From assembly GCA_016213245.1 (NCBI GenBank), contig JACRBC010000084.1, forward strand, positions 1-57,348: 57,348 nt of DNA, read 5' to 3'. The position numbers were made by a program, and so were the translations under genes. Source of the stretch: Candidatus Solibacter usitatus. Its GTDB lineage: Bacteria > Acidobacteriota > Terriglobia > Bryobacterales > Bryobacteraceae. The notes beneath the pieces were generated by a model. That model ran no database searches. It was not told the DNA's origin and worked only from the letters and a program-made list of their open reading frames with translations. Shown here one piece after another: positions 1 through 9,382 of this stretch; the stretch's first letter is position 1, and each line of letters begins with the position of its first letter.

Positions 1-410
1 CTCCCAGCCCGCCACTTCCTGCTGGTCCACCCCGCAATCCATCCCCATCCTGCTCCGCACTCATCCACAACCCGGCATCCTCCCAATCCAGCTCCAATGA
101 ATCCACATACCCCGGCGCTTCCTGCGGTTTAGTTCACCGCGCGGTCGCATGCATTTTTCGGCCCCCAGCCCCCACCCCCTCCCCGGCAAAAACCCGCCGA
201 AAATCGCATGCGACCTTTTGCAATCACCGCCAACGCAAATAAAGTTGCTCGAACTTCCCCCCTCTTTTCAACCACTTGCCAGCCCGCCCCAAAATCGACC
301 GTCAGGTTCTCCCCGCACTCGCGGTAAAACACCTCCGGAATGAGCGCCACACGCCAACTCGCTGCCCTGAACTCCCGCACCCCCTCTCTGCCCGCACCCT
401 GCCCCTCGCC

Positions 411-500
411 CGCATCCCCGGCGCCCAAAAAACCTGGGATGACGGAACGACCCTACGGGGCTTCTGGATTCAACAACCTAAACCTCTTGGAACGAACCTG
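411..500 (+). repeat. 90-bp direct repeat, copy 1
   Basis: First copy of a near-tandem repeat whose second copy is at 524-614, a period of about 113 bp. The best-conserved core is GGATGACGGAACGACCCTAC followed by GGGG, and both copies end in AACGAACCTG. The copies differ at scattered positions in the second half, so the duplication is not brand new. It lies about 330 bp upstream of fadN. Confidence 0.85.
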
Positions 501-523
501 GCCTCCCTCCCCGGCCTCCTCGC

Positions 524-614
524 CGCAATCCCCGGCGCCCGAAAAACCTAGGATGACGGAACGACCCTACGGGGCCTCTGGAATCATCAACTTAACCCCT
601 TCAAAACGAACCTG
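524..614 (+). repeat. 90-bp direct repeat, copy 2
   Basis: Second copy of the repeat at 411-500. It keeps the core GGATGACGGAACGACCCTAC and the terminal AACGAACCTG. The roughly 23 bp between the copies is C-rich and shows no further copy. Confidence 0.85.
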
Positions 615-828
615 CGAGAATCCGGAGCGACCCCGCCTCGCCTGCGCCCTGGACCAGCTTACCCCTCTCTCGCCTCGGCCAAAGACCGGCTCTTATCAAA
701 GCAGAATCGAACCACCCGTGAATGCAGCCCTCGCCCCAGGAAGAAGCCCAACAGTGAAAAAACAAAACGACCCTAATCCCATTTTCGGACACTCGCCTTC
801 CGCCCCCGTTTCAGCTACACTCGCACCC

Positions 829-2931
829 ATGGCCATACGCAGCGCCGCCGTCCTCGGCGCCGGCACCATGGGCGCCGCCATCGCCGCCCACTTCACCAAC
901 GCCGGCATTCCCGCCACCCTCCTCGACCTCGTCCCCCCGGACCTCAAACGCATCCATCCCTCGGCCTTCTTCACCTCCGCCGGACCCTCCCTCATCACCA
1001 CCGGCTCCTTCGACGAAAACCTCCCCGCCATCGCCTCCGCCGGCATCGTCGTCGAGGCCGTCACCGAGAACCTCGACATCAAGCGCGCCCTCTGGGCCCG
1101 CGCCCTGCCGCATGTGAAACCCACCGCCATCCTCGCCACCAATACCTCCGGCATCCCCCTCCGCTCCATCTGCGAAGGCTGGCCGGAGGACGCCCGCCGC
1201 CGCTTCGTCGGCATGCACTTCTTCAATCCCCCCCGCTACCTCTACCTCCTCGAACTCATCCCCGGTCCCGCCACCGACCCCGCCCTGCTCGCCTCCCTCC
1301 AGCGCTTCGGCGAGCAGGCCCTCGGCAAAGGCGTCGTCATCTGTAAGGACACCCCCAACTTCATCGGCAATCGCATCGGAGCCTTCTTCGGCGCCACCGT
1401 CTACAAGCTCATGCGCGAGCTCGACCTCACCATCGAAGAGGTCGACGCCCTCACCGGCCCCGTCATTGGACTCCCCAAGTCCGCCTCCTTCCGCCTCCTC
1501 GACCTCGTCGGCCTCGACGTCTGGAAGCACGTCTCCCAAAACCTCCACGACCTCGCCCCCACCGACCCCTGGCGCGAGCGCTTCCTCCCCCCCGATTTCC
1601 TCTCCGGAATCATCGCCCGCGGCTGGCTCGGCGACAAGACCGGCCAGGGCTTCTACCGCCGCAATAAGGACAAGTCCATCGACTGCATCGACTGGAAGAC
1701 CCTCGAGTACCACCCCGCCGCCAAGCCCAAGCTCCCCGCTGTCGAAAACGCCCAACTCATCGAGGACCTCCCCACCCGCCTCCGCGCCCTCTGCGCCGAT
1801 ACCGGCAAGACCGGCCAGTTCCTCCGCACCCTCTTCACCGAGACCTGGCAGTACGCCGCCGAGCGCCTCCCCGAAATCGCCCACTCCGAGGCCGACATCG
1901 ACCATGCCATGCAATGGGGCTACGCCCACGCCTTCGGCCCCTTTGAGATCGCCGAAATCCTCGGTCTCCGCCCCGCCGCCCCCGCCGTCTCCTCTCCAAC
2001 CCCCACGGTCCACACCAACGCGGGTGCGTCTCTGAAGGACCTCGGCGACGGCTGCCTCCTCCTCGAGTTTCACTCCAAGATGAACTCCCTTGGGCCAGAC
2101 GGCCTCACCATGGTGCGCAAGGGGATCGCCGAGCTCGACTCCAACTTCGACGCCATGGTCATCGGCAACCACGGCGAAAACTTCTCCGTCGGCGCCAACC
2201 TCATGCTCGTCCTCCTCGCCGCCCAGGAGCAGGAGTGGGACGAGCTCGACCGCTCCATCAACTACTTCCAGCAGACCTTCCTCGCCCTCAAGTACGCCTC
2301 CAAACCCGTCGTCGCCGCCCCCCACCAGCGCGCCCTCGGCGGCGGCTGCGAGATCGTCCTCCACTCCTACCGCGTCCAGGCCCACGCCGAGCTCTACATG
2401 GGCCAGGTCGAGGTCGGCGTCGGCGTCATCCCCGCCGCCGGCGGCTGCAAGGAGCTGATCGCCCGCCTCAAGGATCCGCGCAAGGTCTTCGAGCTCACCG
2501 CCATGGCCAAGGTCTCCACCTCCGCCGATAACGCCAGGGAGCTCGGCCTCCTCGACAAATCCGCCGGCGTCACCATGAACAAGCGTCGCCTCATCGGCGA
2601 CGCCAAACAGGCCGCCCTCTCCCTCGTCCCCTCCTACCGCCCCGGCGCCCCCCGCTCCGATATCAAGGTCGGCGGCGACCCCGCCTTCGCCGCCCTCCAC
2701 ATGGGCGCCTGGCTCATGCGCCAGGCCGAATACATCAGCGATCACGACCTCCTGATCGCCGACAAGCTCGCCCGCGTCATCACCGGCGGCCCCTCCCCCG
2801 GCGAACGTCTGGTCTCCGAACAACACCTCCTCGACCTCGAGCGCGAGGCCTTCCTCAGCCTCTGCGGAACCCAGAAAACCCAGGAACGCATCGCCCATAT
2901 GCTCAAGACCGGCAAGCCCCTCAGGAACTAA
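829..2931 (+). CDS. fadN: 3-hydroxyacyl-CoA dehydrogenase / enoyl-CoA hydratase
   Basis: A 700-residue bifunctional beta-oxidation enzyme: it hydrates trans-2-enoyl-CoA and oxidises the 3-hydroxyacyl-CoA with NAD+. The N-terminal Rossmann motif [12 protein letters not shown] is at about residues 7-18 and the 3HCDH domains run to about 390. A crotonase domain follows with [12 protein letters not shown] near residue 501 and PAAGGCKEL just after. Dehydrogenase first, hydratase second is the order of Bacillus FadN, the reverse of E. coli FadB, and the gene is followed by fadA and fadE exactly as in Bacillus fadNAE. The start is the ATG at 829, where homology begins; the in-frame extension upstream to 340 is low complexity. 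Nearly every wobble base is C. FadN proteins are usually near 790 residues, so this one is somewhat short. Confidence 0.93.
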   Translation: MAIRSAAVLGAGTMGAAIAAHFTNAGIPATLLDLVPPDLKRIHPSAFFTSAGPSLITTGSFDENLPAIASAGIVVEAVTENLDIKRALWARALPHVKPTAILATNTSGIPLRSICEGWPEDARRRFVGMHFFNPPRYLYLLELIPGPATDPALLASLQRFGEQALGKGVVICKDTPNFIGNRIGAFFGATVYKLMRELDLTIEEVDALTGPVIGLPKSASFRLLDLVGLDVWKHVSQNLHDLAPTDPWRERFLPPDFLSGIIARGWLGDKTGQGFYRRNKDKSIDCIDWKTLEYHPAAKPKLPAVENAQLIEDLPTRLRALCADTGKTGQFLRTLFTETWQYAAERLPEIAHSEADIDHAMQWGYAHAFGPFEIAEILGLRPAAPAVSSPTPTVHTNAGASLKDLGDGCLLLEFHSKMNSLGPDGLTMVRKGIAELDSNFDAMVIGNHGENFSVGANLMLVLLAAQEQEWDELDRSINYFQQTFLALKYASKPVVAAPHQRALGGGCEIVLHSYRVQAHAELYMGQVEVGVGVIPAAGGCKELIARLKDPRKVFELTAMAKVSTSADNARELGLLDKSAGVTMNKRRLIGDAKQAALSLVPSYRPGAPRSDIKVGGDPAFAALHMGAWLMRQAEYISDHDLLIADKLARVITGGPSPGERLVSEQHLLDLEREAFLSLCGTQKTQERIAHMLKTGKPLRN

Positions 2932-2933
2932 CC

Positions 2934-4199
2934 ATGCCCACCGAACCCTCCACCCCCGCCACCACCAGCACCAGCAGTAGAGCCGCGAGCGGTAGCGAGC
3001 GGGTTCCCGTTGCCGCCGCGACCGTTAGAGCCGCGAGCGTTAGCGAGCGGGTCCCCCCTGCAGCCGCGAGCGTCAGCGAGCGGGTTCCCGTCATCATCGA
3101 CTGCCTCCGTACCCCCGTCGGCCGCTCCGGCAAGGGCGCCCTCCGCCTCACCCGCCCCGACGACCTCGCCGCCGCCGTCATCCGCGCCCTCTCTCAGAAG
3201 TACCCCGTCCCCGAGGTCGACGACGTCATCCTCGGCTGCGCCATGCCCGAGGGCGAGCAGGGCATGAACGTCGCCCGCATCGCCGCCCTCGCCGCCGGCC
3301 TCCCCGTCACCACCCCCGCCGTCACCATCAACCGCTTCTGCTCCTCCGGCCTCCAGGCCATCGCCATGGCCGCCGACAGGATCGCCGCCGGCAGCGCTGA
3401 AATCGTCATCGCCGGCGGCGCCGAGTCCATGTCGCTGGTCCCCATGGGCGGCAACAAGTTCGCCCCCAACCCGCGGCTGGCCCAGGAGTGGCCCGAAGTC
3501 TACATCTCCATGGGCCTCACCGCCGAAAACCTCCAGCGCCAGTACAACATCTCCCGTGAGGACCAGGACGCCTTCGCCTACCGCTCCCACATGAACGCCC
3601 TGGCGGCCCAGGCCGCCGGCAAGTTCGACGAGGAGATCGTCCCCGTCAACGGCCTCGCCCGCGACGAAGGCCCCCGCGCCGATACCACCTTGGAAGCCCT
3701 CGCCAAGCTCAAGCCCGCCTTCCACGCCCGAGGCACCGTCACCGCCGGCAACGCCTCCCAGACCTCCGACGGCGCCGCCGCCGCCCTCGTCATGTCCGAG
3801 TCGAAGGCGCAAGCGCTCGGCCTCAAGCCCATGGCCCGCTTCCTCTCCTTCGCCGTCGCCGGCTGCGCCCCCGAAGTGATGGGCATCGGCCCCGTCTTCG
3901 CCATCCCCAAGGCCCTCAATCTCGCCGGCCTCACCCTCGGCGACATCGGCGTCATCGAGCTCAACGAGGCCTTCGCCGTCCAGGCTCTCGCCGTCATCCG
4001 CGAAGCCGGACTCAACCTCGACATCGTCAACGTCAACGGCGGCGCCTGCGCCCTGGGCCACCCCCTCGGCTGTACCGGCGCCAAGCTCACCGCCACCATC
4101 CTGCGCGAGATGAAACGCCGCAAGGCCCGCTACGGGATGGTCACCATGTGTATCGGAGGCGGCCAGGGCGCCGCCGGAATTCTGGAGAACCTGCAATGA
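2934..4199 (+). CDS. fadA: Acetyl-CoA C-acyltransferase (thiolase)
   Basis: A 421-residue thiolase that cleaves 3-ketoacyl-CoA to acetyl-CoA and a shortened acyl-CoA. The acyl-accepting Cys is in NRFCSSG near residue 136, the His in GHPLG near 376 and the second Cys in CIGGG near 406. The ATG is 2 bp after the fadN stop, and the stop overlaps the fadE start by 4 bp (ATGA), so the three genes are translationally linked. The oddity is the N-terminus. About 50 residues of Ala/Ser/Val/Arg-rich sequence precede the normal thiolase start ([11 protein letters not shown]), encoded by three tandem copies of a dispersed repeat. No start codon is visible between the repeats and the fold, so the repeat is probably translated. 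Confidence 0.92.
   Translation: MPTEPSTPATTSTSSRAASGSERVPVAAATVRAASVSERVPPAAASVSERVPVIIDCLRTPVGRSGKGALRLTRPDDLAAAVIRALSQKYPVPEVDDVILGCAMPEGEQGMNVARIAALAAGLPVTTPAVTINRFCSSGLQAIAMAADRIAAGSAEIVIAGGAESMSLVPMGGNKFAPNPRLAQEWPEVYISMGLTAENLQRQYNISREDQDAFAYRSHMNALAAQAAGKFDEEIVPVNGLARDEGPRADTTLEALAKLKPAFHARGTVTAGNASQTSDGAAAALVMSESKAQALGLKPMARFLSFAVAGCAPEVMGIGPVFAIPKALNLAGLTLGDIGVIELNEAFAVQALAVIREAGLNLDIVNVNGGACALGHPLGCTGAKLTATILREMKRRKARYGMVTMCIGGGQGAAGILENLQ
2978..3091 (+). repeat. Three copies of a 26-bp dispersed repeat inside fadA
   Basis: Copies at about 2978-3010, 3024-3056 and 3060-3091 share AGAGCCGCGAGCG, then two or three variable bases, then AGCGAGCGGGT. Each unit contains two 10-bp direct repeats (GCGAGCGNTA and GCGAGCGGGT). 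The same element occurs at 13280-13331 inside the vWA gene and at 18818-18843 upstream of moxR. Here it reads as [20 protein letters not shown] and [10 protein letters not shown], ahead of the thiolase fold. Confidence 0.9.
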
Positions 4200-5872
4200 A
4201 GGGCGCTCACTTCCTCATCGAATCCGTCCCCGCTTCCGAGGTCTTCACCCCCGAGGACTTCACCGCCGAACACCGCGCCATCGCCCGCTCCACCGAGGAG
4301 TTCTGGGATAACGAGGTCGCGCCCCACCTCGATGCCATCCAGCTCCAGGACTACGATGCCGCCGTGCGCGTGCTGCGCAAGTCCGCCGAGCTCGGCCTCA
4401 CCGCCGTCATCGTCCCGGAGCAGTACGGCGGCATGGAGATGGACATGGTCTCCGCCATGATCGTCGCCGAAGGCCTCTCCCGCGACGGCTCCTACTCCGG
4501 CTGGCACGGCGCCCACGCCGGCATCGGCACCCTGCCCATCCTCCTGTTCGGCACCGAGGAGCAGAAACAGCGCTACCTCCCCCGCCTCTGCTCGGCCGAG
4601 CTCATCGGCGCCTACGCCCTCACCGAGCCCCACGCCGGCTCCGACGCCCTCGCCGCCAAGACCCGCGCCGACCTCTCCGCCGACGGCTCGCACTACGTCA
4701 TGAACGGCTCCAAGATGTGGATCACCAACGCCGGACGCGCCGACCTCTTCACCGTCTTCGCCAAGATCAACGGCGATCAGTTCACTGCCTTTCTCGTCGA
4801 GCGCGATACCCCCGGCGTCTCCATCGGCCACGAGGAAAAGAAGATGGGCATCAAGGGCTCCTCCACCTGCGCCGTCTACTTCGACAACGTCAAGGTGCCC
4901 GCCGCGAACGTCCTGGGCGAAATCGGCCGCGGCCACATCATCGCCTTCAACATCCTCAACATCGGCCGCCTCAAGCTCGGCCCCTTCGCCGTCGGCGGCT
5001 CCAAGAACGTCCTCCACGCCTGCATCAAGTACGCCAGGGAGCGCAGCGCCTTCGGCGGCCCCATCGCCCGCTTCGGCGTCATCCAGCACAAGCTCGCCGA
5101 GATGCTCATCCGCATCTTCGCCGCCGAAAGCGTGAGCTACCGCGTCGCCGGCGACGTCGAGAAGTTCGGTGACCACCTCAAGGGCGCCGAGGAGTTCGCC
5201 GTCGAGTGCTCTTTCGTCAAGGTCTTCGCCTCCGAGGTCCTCGACTACGTCGTCGACGAGGGCGTCCAGCTCCACGGCGGCTACGGCTACCATCAGGACT
5301 ACCTCGTCGAGCGCGCCTACCGCGACTCGCGCATCAACCGCATCTTCGAGGGCACCAACGAGATCAACCGCCTGCTCGCCACCGGCATGATCCTCAAGCG
5401 CGCCATGCGCGGCCAGATCCCGCTCGTCGCCGCCGTCAAGAAGCTGCAGGACGAGCTCCTCACCCCAGCCCCCCTCGGCGACGACCTCGTCGCCAACGCC
5501 AAGAAGATCACGCTGTTCGCCCTCGGCGTCGCCTACCAGCGCTACATGGCCGAGCTCGACCAGCAGCAGGAGCTGCTCTCCTCCCTCGCCGACTGCCTCA
5601 TGAACGCCTACGCCATGGAGAGCGTCGCCCTGCGCTGCCAGCGCCTCAACAAGGACTTGGCCAACGACGTCTGCGGCGTCTTCCTCCGCGAGTCCCTCGA
5701 CATCGTCGAGGACAACGCCCGCACCGTGCTCGCCGCCTGCGCCCAGGGCGACGAACTCCGCGCCCGCATGGCCATCCTCCGCCGCCTCGCCAGGTACGAG
5801 CCCGTCGATACCGTCGCCGCCCGCCGCCGCATCGCCGCCCGGCTGCTCGAAACCGGCCGCTACCTGTTCTGA
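4196..5872 (+). CDS. fadE: Acyl-CoA dehydrogenase
   Basis: A 558-residue FAD-dependent acyl-CoA dehydrogenase performing the first oxidation of beta-oxidation, with electrons normally passing to ETF. The usual N, M and C domains are visible: [10 protein letters not shown] and WITNAG in the flavin-binding part, GIKGSSTC, then the C-terminal helical domain with [23 protein letters not shown] cut short here to its landmark HGGYGY and the EGTNEINR motif. The length and the extended C-terminal region fit Bacillus FadE rather than short SCAD-type enzymes. The ATG at 4196 overlaps the fadA stop (ATGA); the longer frame from 4148 lies inside fadA and is rejected. The 3' end overlaps the convergent MFS gene by 13 bp. 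Confidence 0.92.
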   Translation: MKGAHFLIESVPASEVFTPEDFTAEHRAIARSTEEFWDNEVAPHLDAIQLQDYDAAVRVLRKSAELGLTAVIVPEQYGGMEMDMVSAMIVAEGLSRDGSYSGWHGAHAGIGTLPILLFGTEEQKQRYLPRLCSAELIGAYALTEPHAGSDALAAKTRADLSADGSHYVMNGSKMWITNAGRADLFTVFAKINGDQFTAFLVERDTPGVSIGHEEKKMGIKGSSTCAVYFDNVKVPAANVLGEIGRGHIIAFNILNIGRLKLGPFAVGGSKNVLHACIKYARERSAFGGPIARFGVIQHKLAEMLIRIFAAESVSYRVAGDVEKFGDHLKGAEEFAVECSFVKVFASEVLDYVVDEGVQLHGGYGYHQDYLVERAYRDSRINRIFEGTNEINRLLATGMILKRAMRGQIPLVAAVKKLQDELLTPAPLGDDLVANAKKITLFALGVAYQRYMAELDQQQELLSSLADCLMNAYAMESVALRCQRLNKDLANDVCGVFLRESLDIVEDNARTVLAACAQGDELRARMAILRRLARYEPVDTVAARRRIAARLLETGRYLF

Positions 5873-7143
5873 GCCCCCCGCCAGAACCGCTGCGACCACC
5901 ACCAGGTCAGCGCCGGCGCCAGCCCCAGGCCGCCGGTGATCAGCGCCACCGTGCGTACTGATATGCCAGTGTCCACCGCCAGCGACGCCGTAAAGCTCAG
6001 CGCGCTCATCACCAGGAACAGCCCGCTGAAGTCGGCGCTGAACACCCGGCCCCGGTAGCCGTCCTCGGTCATCGATTGCAGCATCGTGGTCGAAAACACC
6101 CAGGCCATCGACGTGCCCGCATGGCCCAGCGCCACTGCCGCGCAGGCCAGCGCCAGCGTCGGTGCGCCGCTCAACAGCCCGTAGGAGACGGCCGCCACCA
6201 CGAAGGCCCAGAAGATGCCCGCCCGCATCTTGCGCTCGTCCCCCTTGGCCCAGTAGCCCGAGGAGAACGAGCCGATCAGCGCCCCGATGCCGCGCGAGCC
6301 CAGCAGCAGGCTCATGCTCAACGCCCCGCCCCCGGCGCCCGGCAGCGCGAAGATGCGCTCGCCATAGAGCGGCAGGATCACCCAGTGCGCGCCCAGCAGC
6401 CCCATGCCCGCCTTCACCATCAGCGTGGCCACCAGCCGCTTGTCCCGCCGGATGTAACGCAGCCCTTCGAGCGCCGGCGTGAAGTCCACCAGGTCCTTGG
6501 CCCGGAACCTCGGATGCTCCGCGGTGTGCGTCTCCTTCAGCTTCATCGCCGCCAGCAGCGCCGCCGAGACCACGAAGCTCAGCGCGTTCAGCACGAACAG
6601 CACCGGCCGCCCGAAGTGGTAGGCCACCAGCCCGCCGATGCCGCTGCCGATGGCGAAGTTGATGGCCCAGGTGGTCGATGACAGAGCGTTGGCCACCAGC
6701 GTCTCGGCCTCGTCCCGCGCGATGTTGGGCACAATGGCGCTCCGCCCCGGCTCGAACAGCGCCCACATGACGGTCTCGAAGAACAGCAGCACCCACACCA
6801 GCCACACCATGCTGGCGCCGGTCACCAGCAGCATCGCCAGCACGATGAAGACCCTCGCGCAATCGGCGAAGATCATGATCGCCCGCCGGCTCAGCCGGTC
6901 GTTCAGCACGCCCGCCATCGGCGCTACGAAGACCTGCGGCAGAAGCTGCAGGACCACCGCGAAGCCGACGGATTTCGCCTCGCCGGTCAGCTCCAGCAGC
7001 AGGCTGTAGATGGCTACGGCGTAGAGCCAGTCGCCGAGCTCGCTGACCACCTGCGAGAGCCACAGCAGGCGGAAGTCGCGGTTGGTCCTGAGCAGACGGC
7101 CGTAGGCCGCCAGCGAGTACGACCTGCTTCCCGCCTGCTCCAT
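5860..7143 (-). CDS. MFS transporter
   Basis: A 427-residue major facilitator with about 12 hydrophobic segments, a soluble N-terminus (RLLRTNRDFRLLWLSQ) and the loop motif GVLNDRLSRRAIMI between helices 2 and 3, typical of the MFS_3 group of drug or siderophore exporters. The start chosen is the ATG at 7143, 8 bp after the trpS stop, which makes trpS-MFS a likely operon. The longer frame upstream lies within trpS in another frame. Substrate cannot be predicted. The stop lies inside the end of fadE on the other strand. Confidence 0.85.
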   Translation of the reverse strand: MEQAGSRSYSLAAYGRLLRTNRDFRLLWLSQVVSELGDWLYAVAIYSLLLELTGEAKSVGFAVVLQLLPQVFVAPMAGVLNDRLSRRAIMIFADCARVFIVLAMLLVTGASMVWLVWVLLFFETVMWALFEPGRSAIVPNIARDEAETLVANALSSTTWAINFAIGSGIGGLVAYHFGRPVLFVLNALSFVVSAALLAAMKLKETHTAEHPRFRAKDLVDFTPALEGLRYIRRDKRLVATLMVKAGMGLLGAHWVILPLYGERIFALPGAGGGALSMSLLLGSRGIGALIGSFSSGYWAKGDERKMRAGIFWAFVVAAVSYGLLSGAPTLALACAAVALGHAGTSMAWVFSTTMLQSMTEDGYRGRVFSADFSGLFLVMSALSFTASLAVDTGISVRTVALITGGLGLAPALTWWWSQRFWRGAQNR

Positions 7144-7151
7144 GGCCCAGG

Positions 7152-8138
7152 TCAATCCGTGTAGATGCCCATGCGCTGCTTCACCAGCCGCACGGTGGCA
7201 TCGGCGAAGGGCCGCACGCGGTCCGCGCTCTCCCGCAGCACGCCGTGCAGGTAGCCGGGGTCGGCCATGATGCGCCGGTAACGCTCCTGCAGCGGCTCCA
7301 GGCCGGCCACCACCGCTTCGGCCACCGTCTTCTTCAGGTCGCCGTAGCGCATGCCGGCGAAGTGCCGCTTCACCTGGTCGTCGCTCCAGCCGGTGAAGGC
7401 CTGGTGGATGGTGAGCAGGTTGAGCACGCCCGCGCCGCCCGAGTCGAAGTCGACCGCGGGACGCGAGTCCGTGGTGGCGCGCATGATCTTCTTGCGGATC
7501 ACGCCGGGCTCGTCGAGCATCGAGATGGCGTGGCCCGAGCCGGCCTCGGATTTGCTCATCTTCTTCGACGGGTCGTCCAGCCCCATGATGCGCGCGCCCA
7601 CCGTGGGCAGCCTGGTCTCCGGCATGACAAAGGTCTCGCCGTAGAGCGCGTTGAAGCGCTGGGCGATGTCGCGCGTCAGCTCCAGGTGCTGGATCTGGTC
7701 GTCGCCGACCGGCACGGCGTTGGCCTTGTAGAGCAGGATGTCGGCCGCCATCAGCACGGGGTACTGGAGGAGCCCGTCGGAGACCGAATCCTGCTTGGAC
7801 GACTTGTCCTTGAACTGCGTCATGCGCTCCAGCCAGCCCAGCGGCGTCGAGCAGGTGAGCAGCCAGCAGAGCTCGGCGTGCTCCTTGACGGTGCTCTGCA
7901 CGACGACGCTCGACACCTGCGGGTCGATGCCGGCGGCGAGGAACAGCGCGGCCGTCTGCTCGATCTTCTGAAGCAGCTCCTTCGGGTCCTGGTAGAGGGT
8001 GATGGCGTGCAGGTCCACGATGCAGAAGACGCACTCGTAGTCGTACTGCATCTTCACCCAGTTGGTCAGGGCGCCGAGGTAGTTGCCGATGTGGAGGGAG
8101 CCGGTGGGCTGGATCCCGGACAGAACTCTTGGTTTCAT
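7152..8138 (-). CDS. trpS: Tryptophan--tRNA ligase
   Basis: A 328-residue class I aminoacyl-tRNA synthetase charging tRNA-Trp. The HIGH-type signature is SGIQPTGSLHIGNYLGAL near the N-terminus and the second signature is KKMSKSEAG. Length matches bacterial TrpRS. The start at 8138 (MKPRVLSGIQP) is supported by the family's N-terminal sequence. It is divergent from the RNA methyltransferase gene across 39 bp, which must hold both promoters and ribosome binding sites. Confidence 0.97.
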   Translation of the reverse strand: MKPRVLSGIQPTGSLHIGNYLGALTNWVKMQYDYECVFCIVDLHAITLYQDPKELLQKIEQTAALFLAAGIDPQVSSVVVQSTVKEHAELCWLLTCSTPLGWLERMTQFKDKSSKQDSVSDGLLQYPVLMAADILLYKANAVPVGDDQIQHLELTRDIAQRFNALYGETFVMPETRLPTVGARIMGLDDPSKKMSKSEAGSGHAISMLDEPGVIRKKIMRATTDSRPAVDFDSGGAGVLNLLTIHQAFTGWSDDQVKRHFAGMRYGDLKKTVAEAVVAGLEPLQERYRRIMADPGYLHGVLRESADRVRPFADATVRLVKQRMGIYTD

Positions 8139-8177
8139 GCTGAACTGAGAGAGAAGGGTAAGAACCATCGTAACCAA

Positions 8178-9380
8178 ATGAGCGCTCCTCAAGTGAAGAT
8201 CGAAAAGTGGGTGTACGGCGGAGCGGGGCTGGGCCGCGTCGACGGCCAGGTCACGCTGATTCCGTTTGTGCTGCCCGGCGAAGAGGTGAGCTTCGAGCCG
8301 GTGCGCAAGAGATCGGGGCTGGTGGAGGCTCGCGCAACCGAGTGGACGGCGCGCCACGAGCAGCGCGTGGAGCCGCAGTGCCGCCACTTCATGAAGTGCG
8401 GCGGCTGCCACTACCAGATGGCGCCGTACGAGTTGCAGGTCGCGCAAAAGGTGGAGATCCTGCGCGAAGTGCTGCAGCGCGTGGGCAAGCTGGAGGCGCC
8501 GGCGGAGATCGGCGCGTTGAGCGGCGAGCCGTGGGGCTACCGCAATCGCAGCCAGTTCCACTTCGGCGACCACGTGCTGGGCTTCAAGGCGGCCGGGAGC
8601 GACCGAGTGGTGGATGTGGACCAGTGCCCGATCTCGTCGCCGGCCATCAACGAGACGCTGAAGAAGCTGCGCGGCATGCGGCGCGACCGCAACTTCCCCC
8701 GGTTCCTCAAAGAAGTGGAGCTGTTCACCAACGGGGAGCGGACCATGGTGAACGTGCTCCAGACCGAGCAGGACCGGCGCGTGGCCAAGGGCTTCTTCGA
8801 GTGGCTGGGGCAGGGGATCATTGGCGCGGCCGACGGCATGCTGGAATACAAGGCGGCCGGCGAGACGTTCCGCGTGAGCCACAAGTCGTTCTTCCAGGTG
8901 AACCGCTTCCTGATGGACGCCATGGTGGAATGCGCCCTGGAGGGCGCCGAAGGCGCGACGGCGCTGGACCTGTATGCCGGCGTCGGGCTGTTCACTGTTC
9001 CGCTGGCGAGGAAGGTGGGCAAGGTGACGGGCGTGGAGAGCGACGGCAGCGCGGCGCGCGACCTGGAGTTCAACGCGCAACGCGCCGGCGTGGCGCTGGA
9101 GGCGCTGCGGCTGCAATCGGAACAGTACCTGGAAGGGATAGAAAAAACGCCGGACTTCATCCTGGCCGACCCGCCGCGCAGCGGCTTGGGCAAGCAGGTG
9201 GTGAAACACCTGGAGCGGCTGAAAGCGCCGCGGCTGACGCTGGTGTCGTGCGATCCGGCGACGCTGGCGCGCGACCTGGCGCCGCTCGTCGCCTCCGGCT
9301 ACCGGCTGGAGAAGCTGACCTTGGTGGACCTGTTCCCGCAGACCTACCACATCGAGACCATAGCCGCCCTTTGCCTGTGA
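8178..9380 (+). CDS. RlmD/TrmA-type RNA uracil-5 methyltransferase
   Basis: A 400-residue SAM-dependent RNA m5U methyltransferase. An N-terminal TRAM domain (IEKWVYGGAGLGRVDGQVTLIPFVLPGE) is represented here by its landmarks GGAGLGR and VLPGE. The iron-sulfur cysteines are C and KCGGCHYQ plus CPIS. The SAM site is LDLYAGVGLFT and the catalytic region includes DPPRSGLG and SCDPATLARD, whose Cys is the methylation nucleophile. Length and the Fe-S cysteines favour a 23S rRNA enzyme (RlmD/RumA-like) over tRNA TrmA, but the target is not certain. The ATG at 8178 is the first start giving the TRAM domain; the frame is open further upstream only as a shadow of trpS. Confidence 0.9.
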   Translation: MSAPQVKIEKWVYGGAGLGRVDGQVTLIPFVLPGEEVSFEPVRKRSGLVEARATEWTARHEQRVEPQCRHFMKCGGCHYQMAPYELQVAQKVEILREVLQRVGKLEAPAEIGALSGEPWGYRNRSQFHFGDHVLGFKAAGSDRVVDVDQCPISSPAINETLKKLRGMRRDRNFPRFLKEVELFTNGERTMVNVLQTEQDRRVAKGFFEWLGQGIIGAADGMLEYKAAGETFRVSHKSFFQVNRFLMDAMVECALEGAEGATALDLYAGVGLFTVPLARKVGKVTGVESDGSAARDLEFNAQRAGVALEALRLQSEQYLEGIEKTPDFILADPPRSGLGKQVVKHLERLKAPRLTLVSCDPATLARDLAPLVASGYRLEKLTLVDLFPQTYHIETIAALCL

Positions 9381-9382
9381 CC

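Larger units (their letters stand above)
1..828. other. Leading region without a convincing gene
   Basis: No reading frame here looks like a real protein. The frame that runs into fadN from position 340 is low-complexity Pro/Ser/Arg-rich and has no recognisable domain, so I treat everything before 829 as noncoding. A minus-strand frame leaving the left edge (about 106 down to 1, GTG start) could be the start of a gene outside the window, but nothing supports it. The only clear structure is the 90-bp direct repeat listed separately. No convincing -35/-10 pair was found for the fad operon. Confidence 0.55.

Noticed and set aside
1..106. Minus-strand frame from GTG 106 running off the left edge
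   Set aside because: Only 35 codons are visible, with no recognisable motif and no clear ribosome binding site.
811..2898. A 695-codon open frame on the minus strand across fadN, and similar long antisense frames at 4130-7063 and 2928-4196
   Set aside because: They are Gly/Ala/Glu/Val-rich shadows produced because the sense genes end nearly all codons in C. They have no domains, and the sense frames are well-known enzymes.
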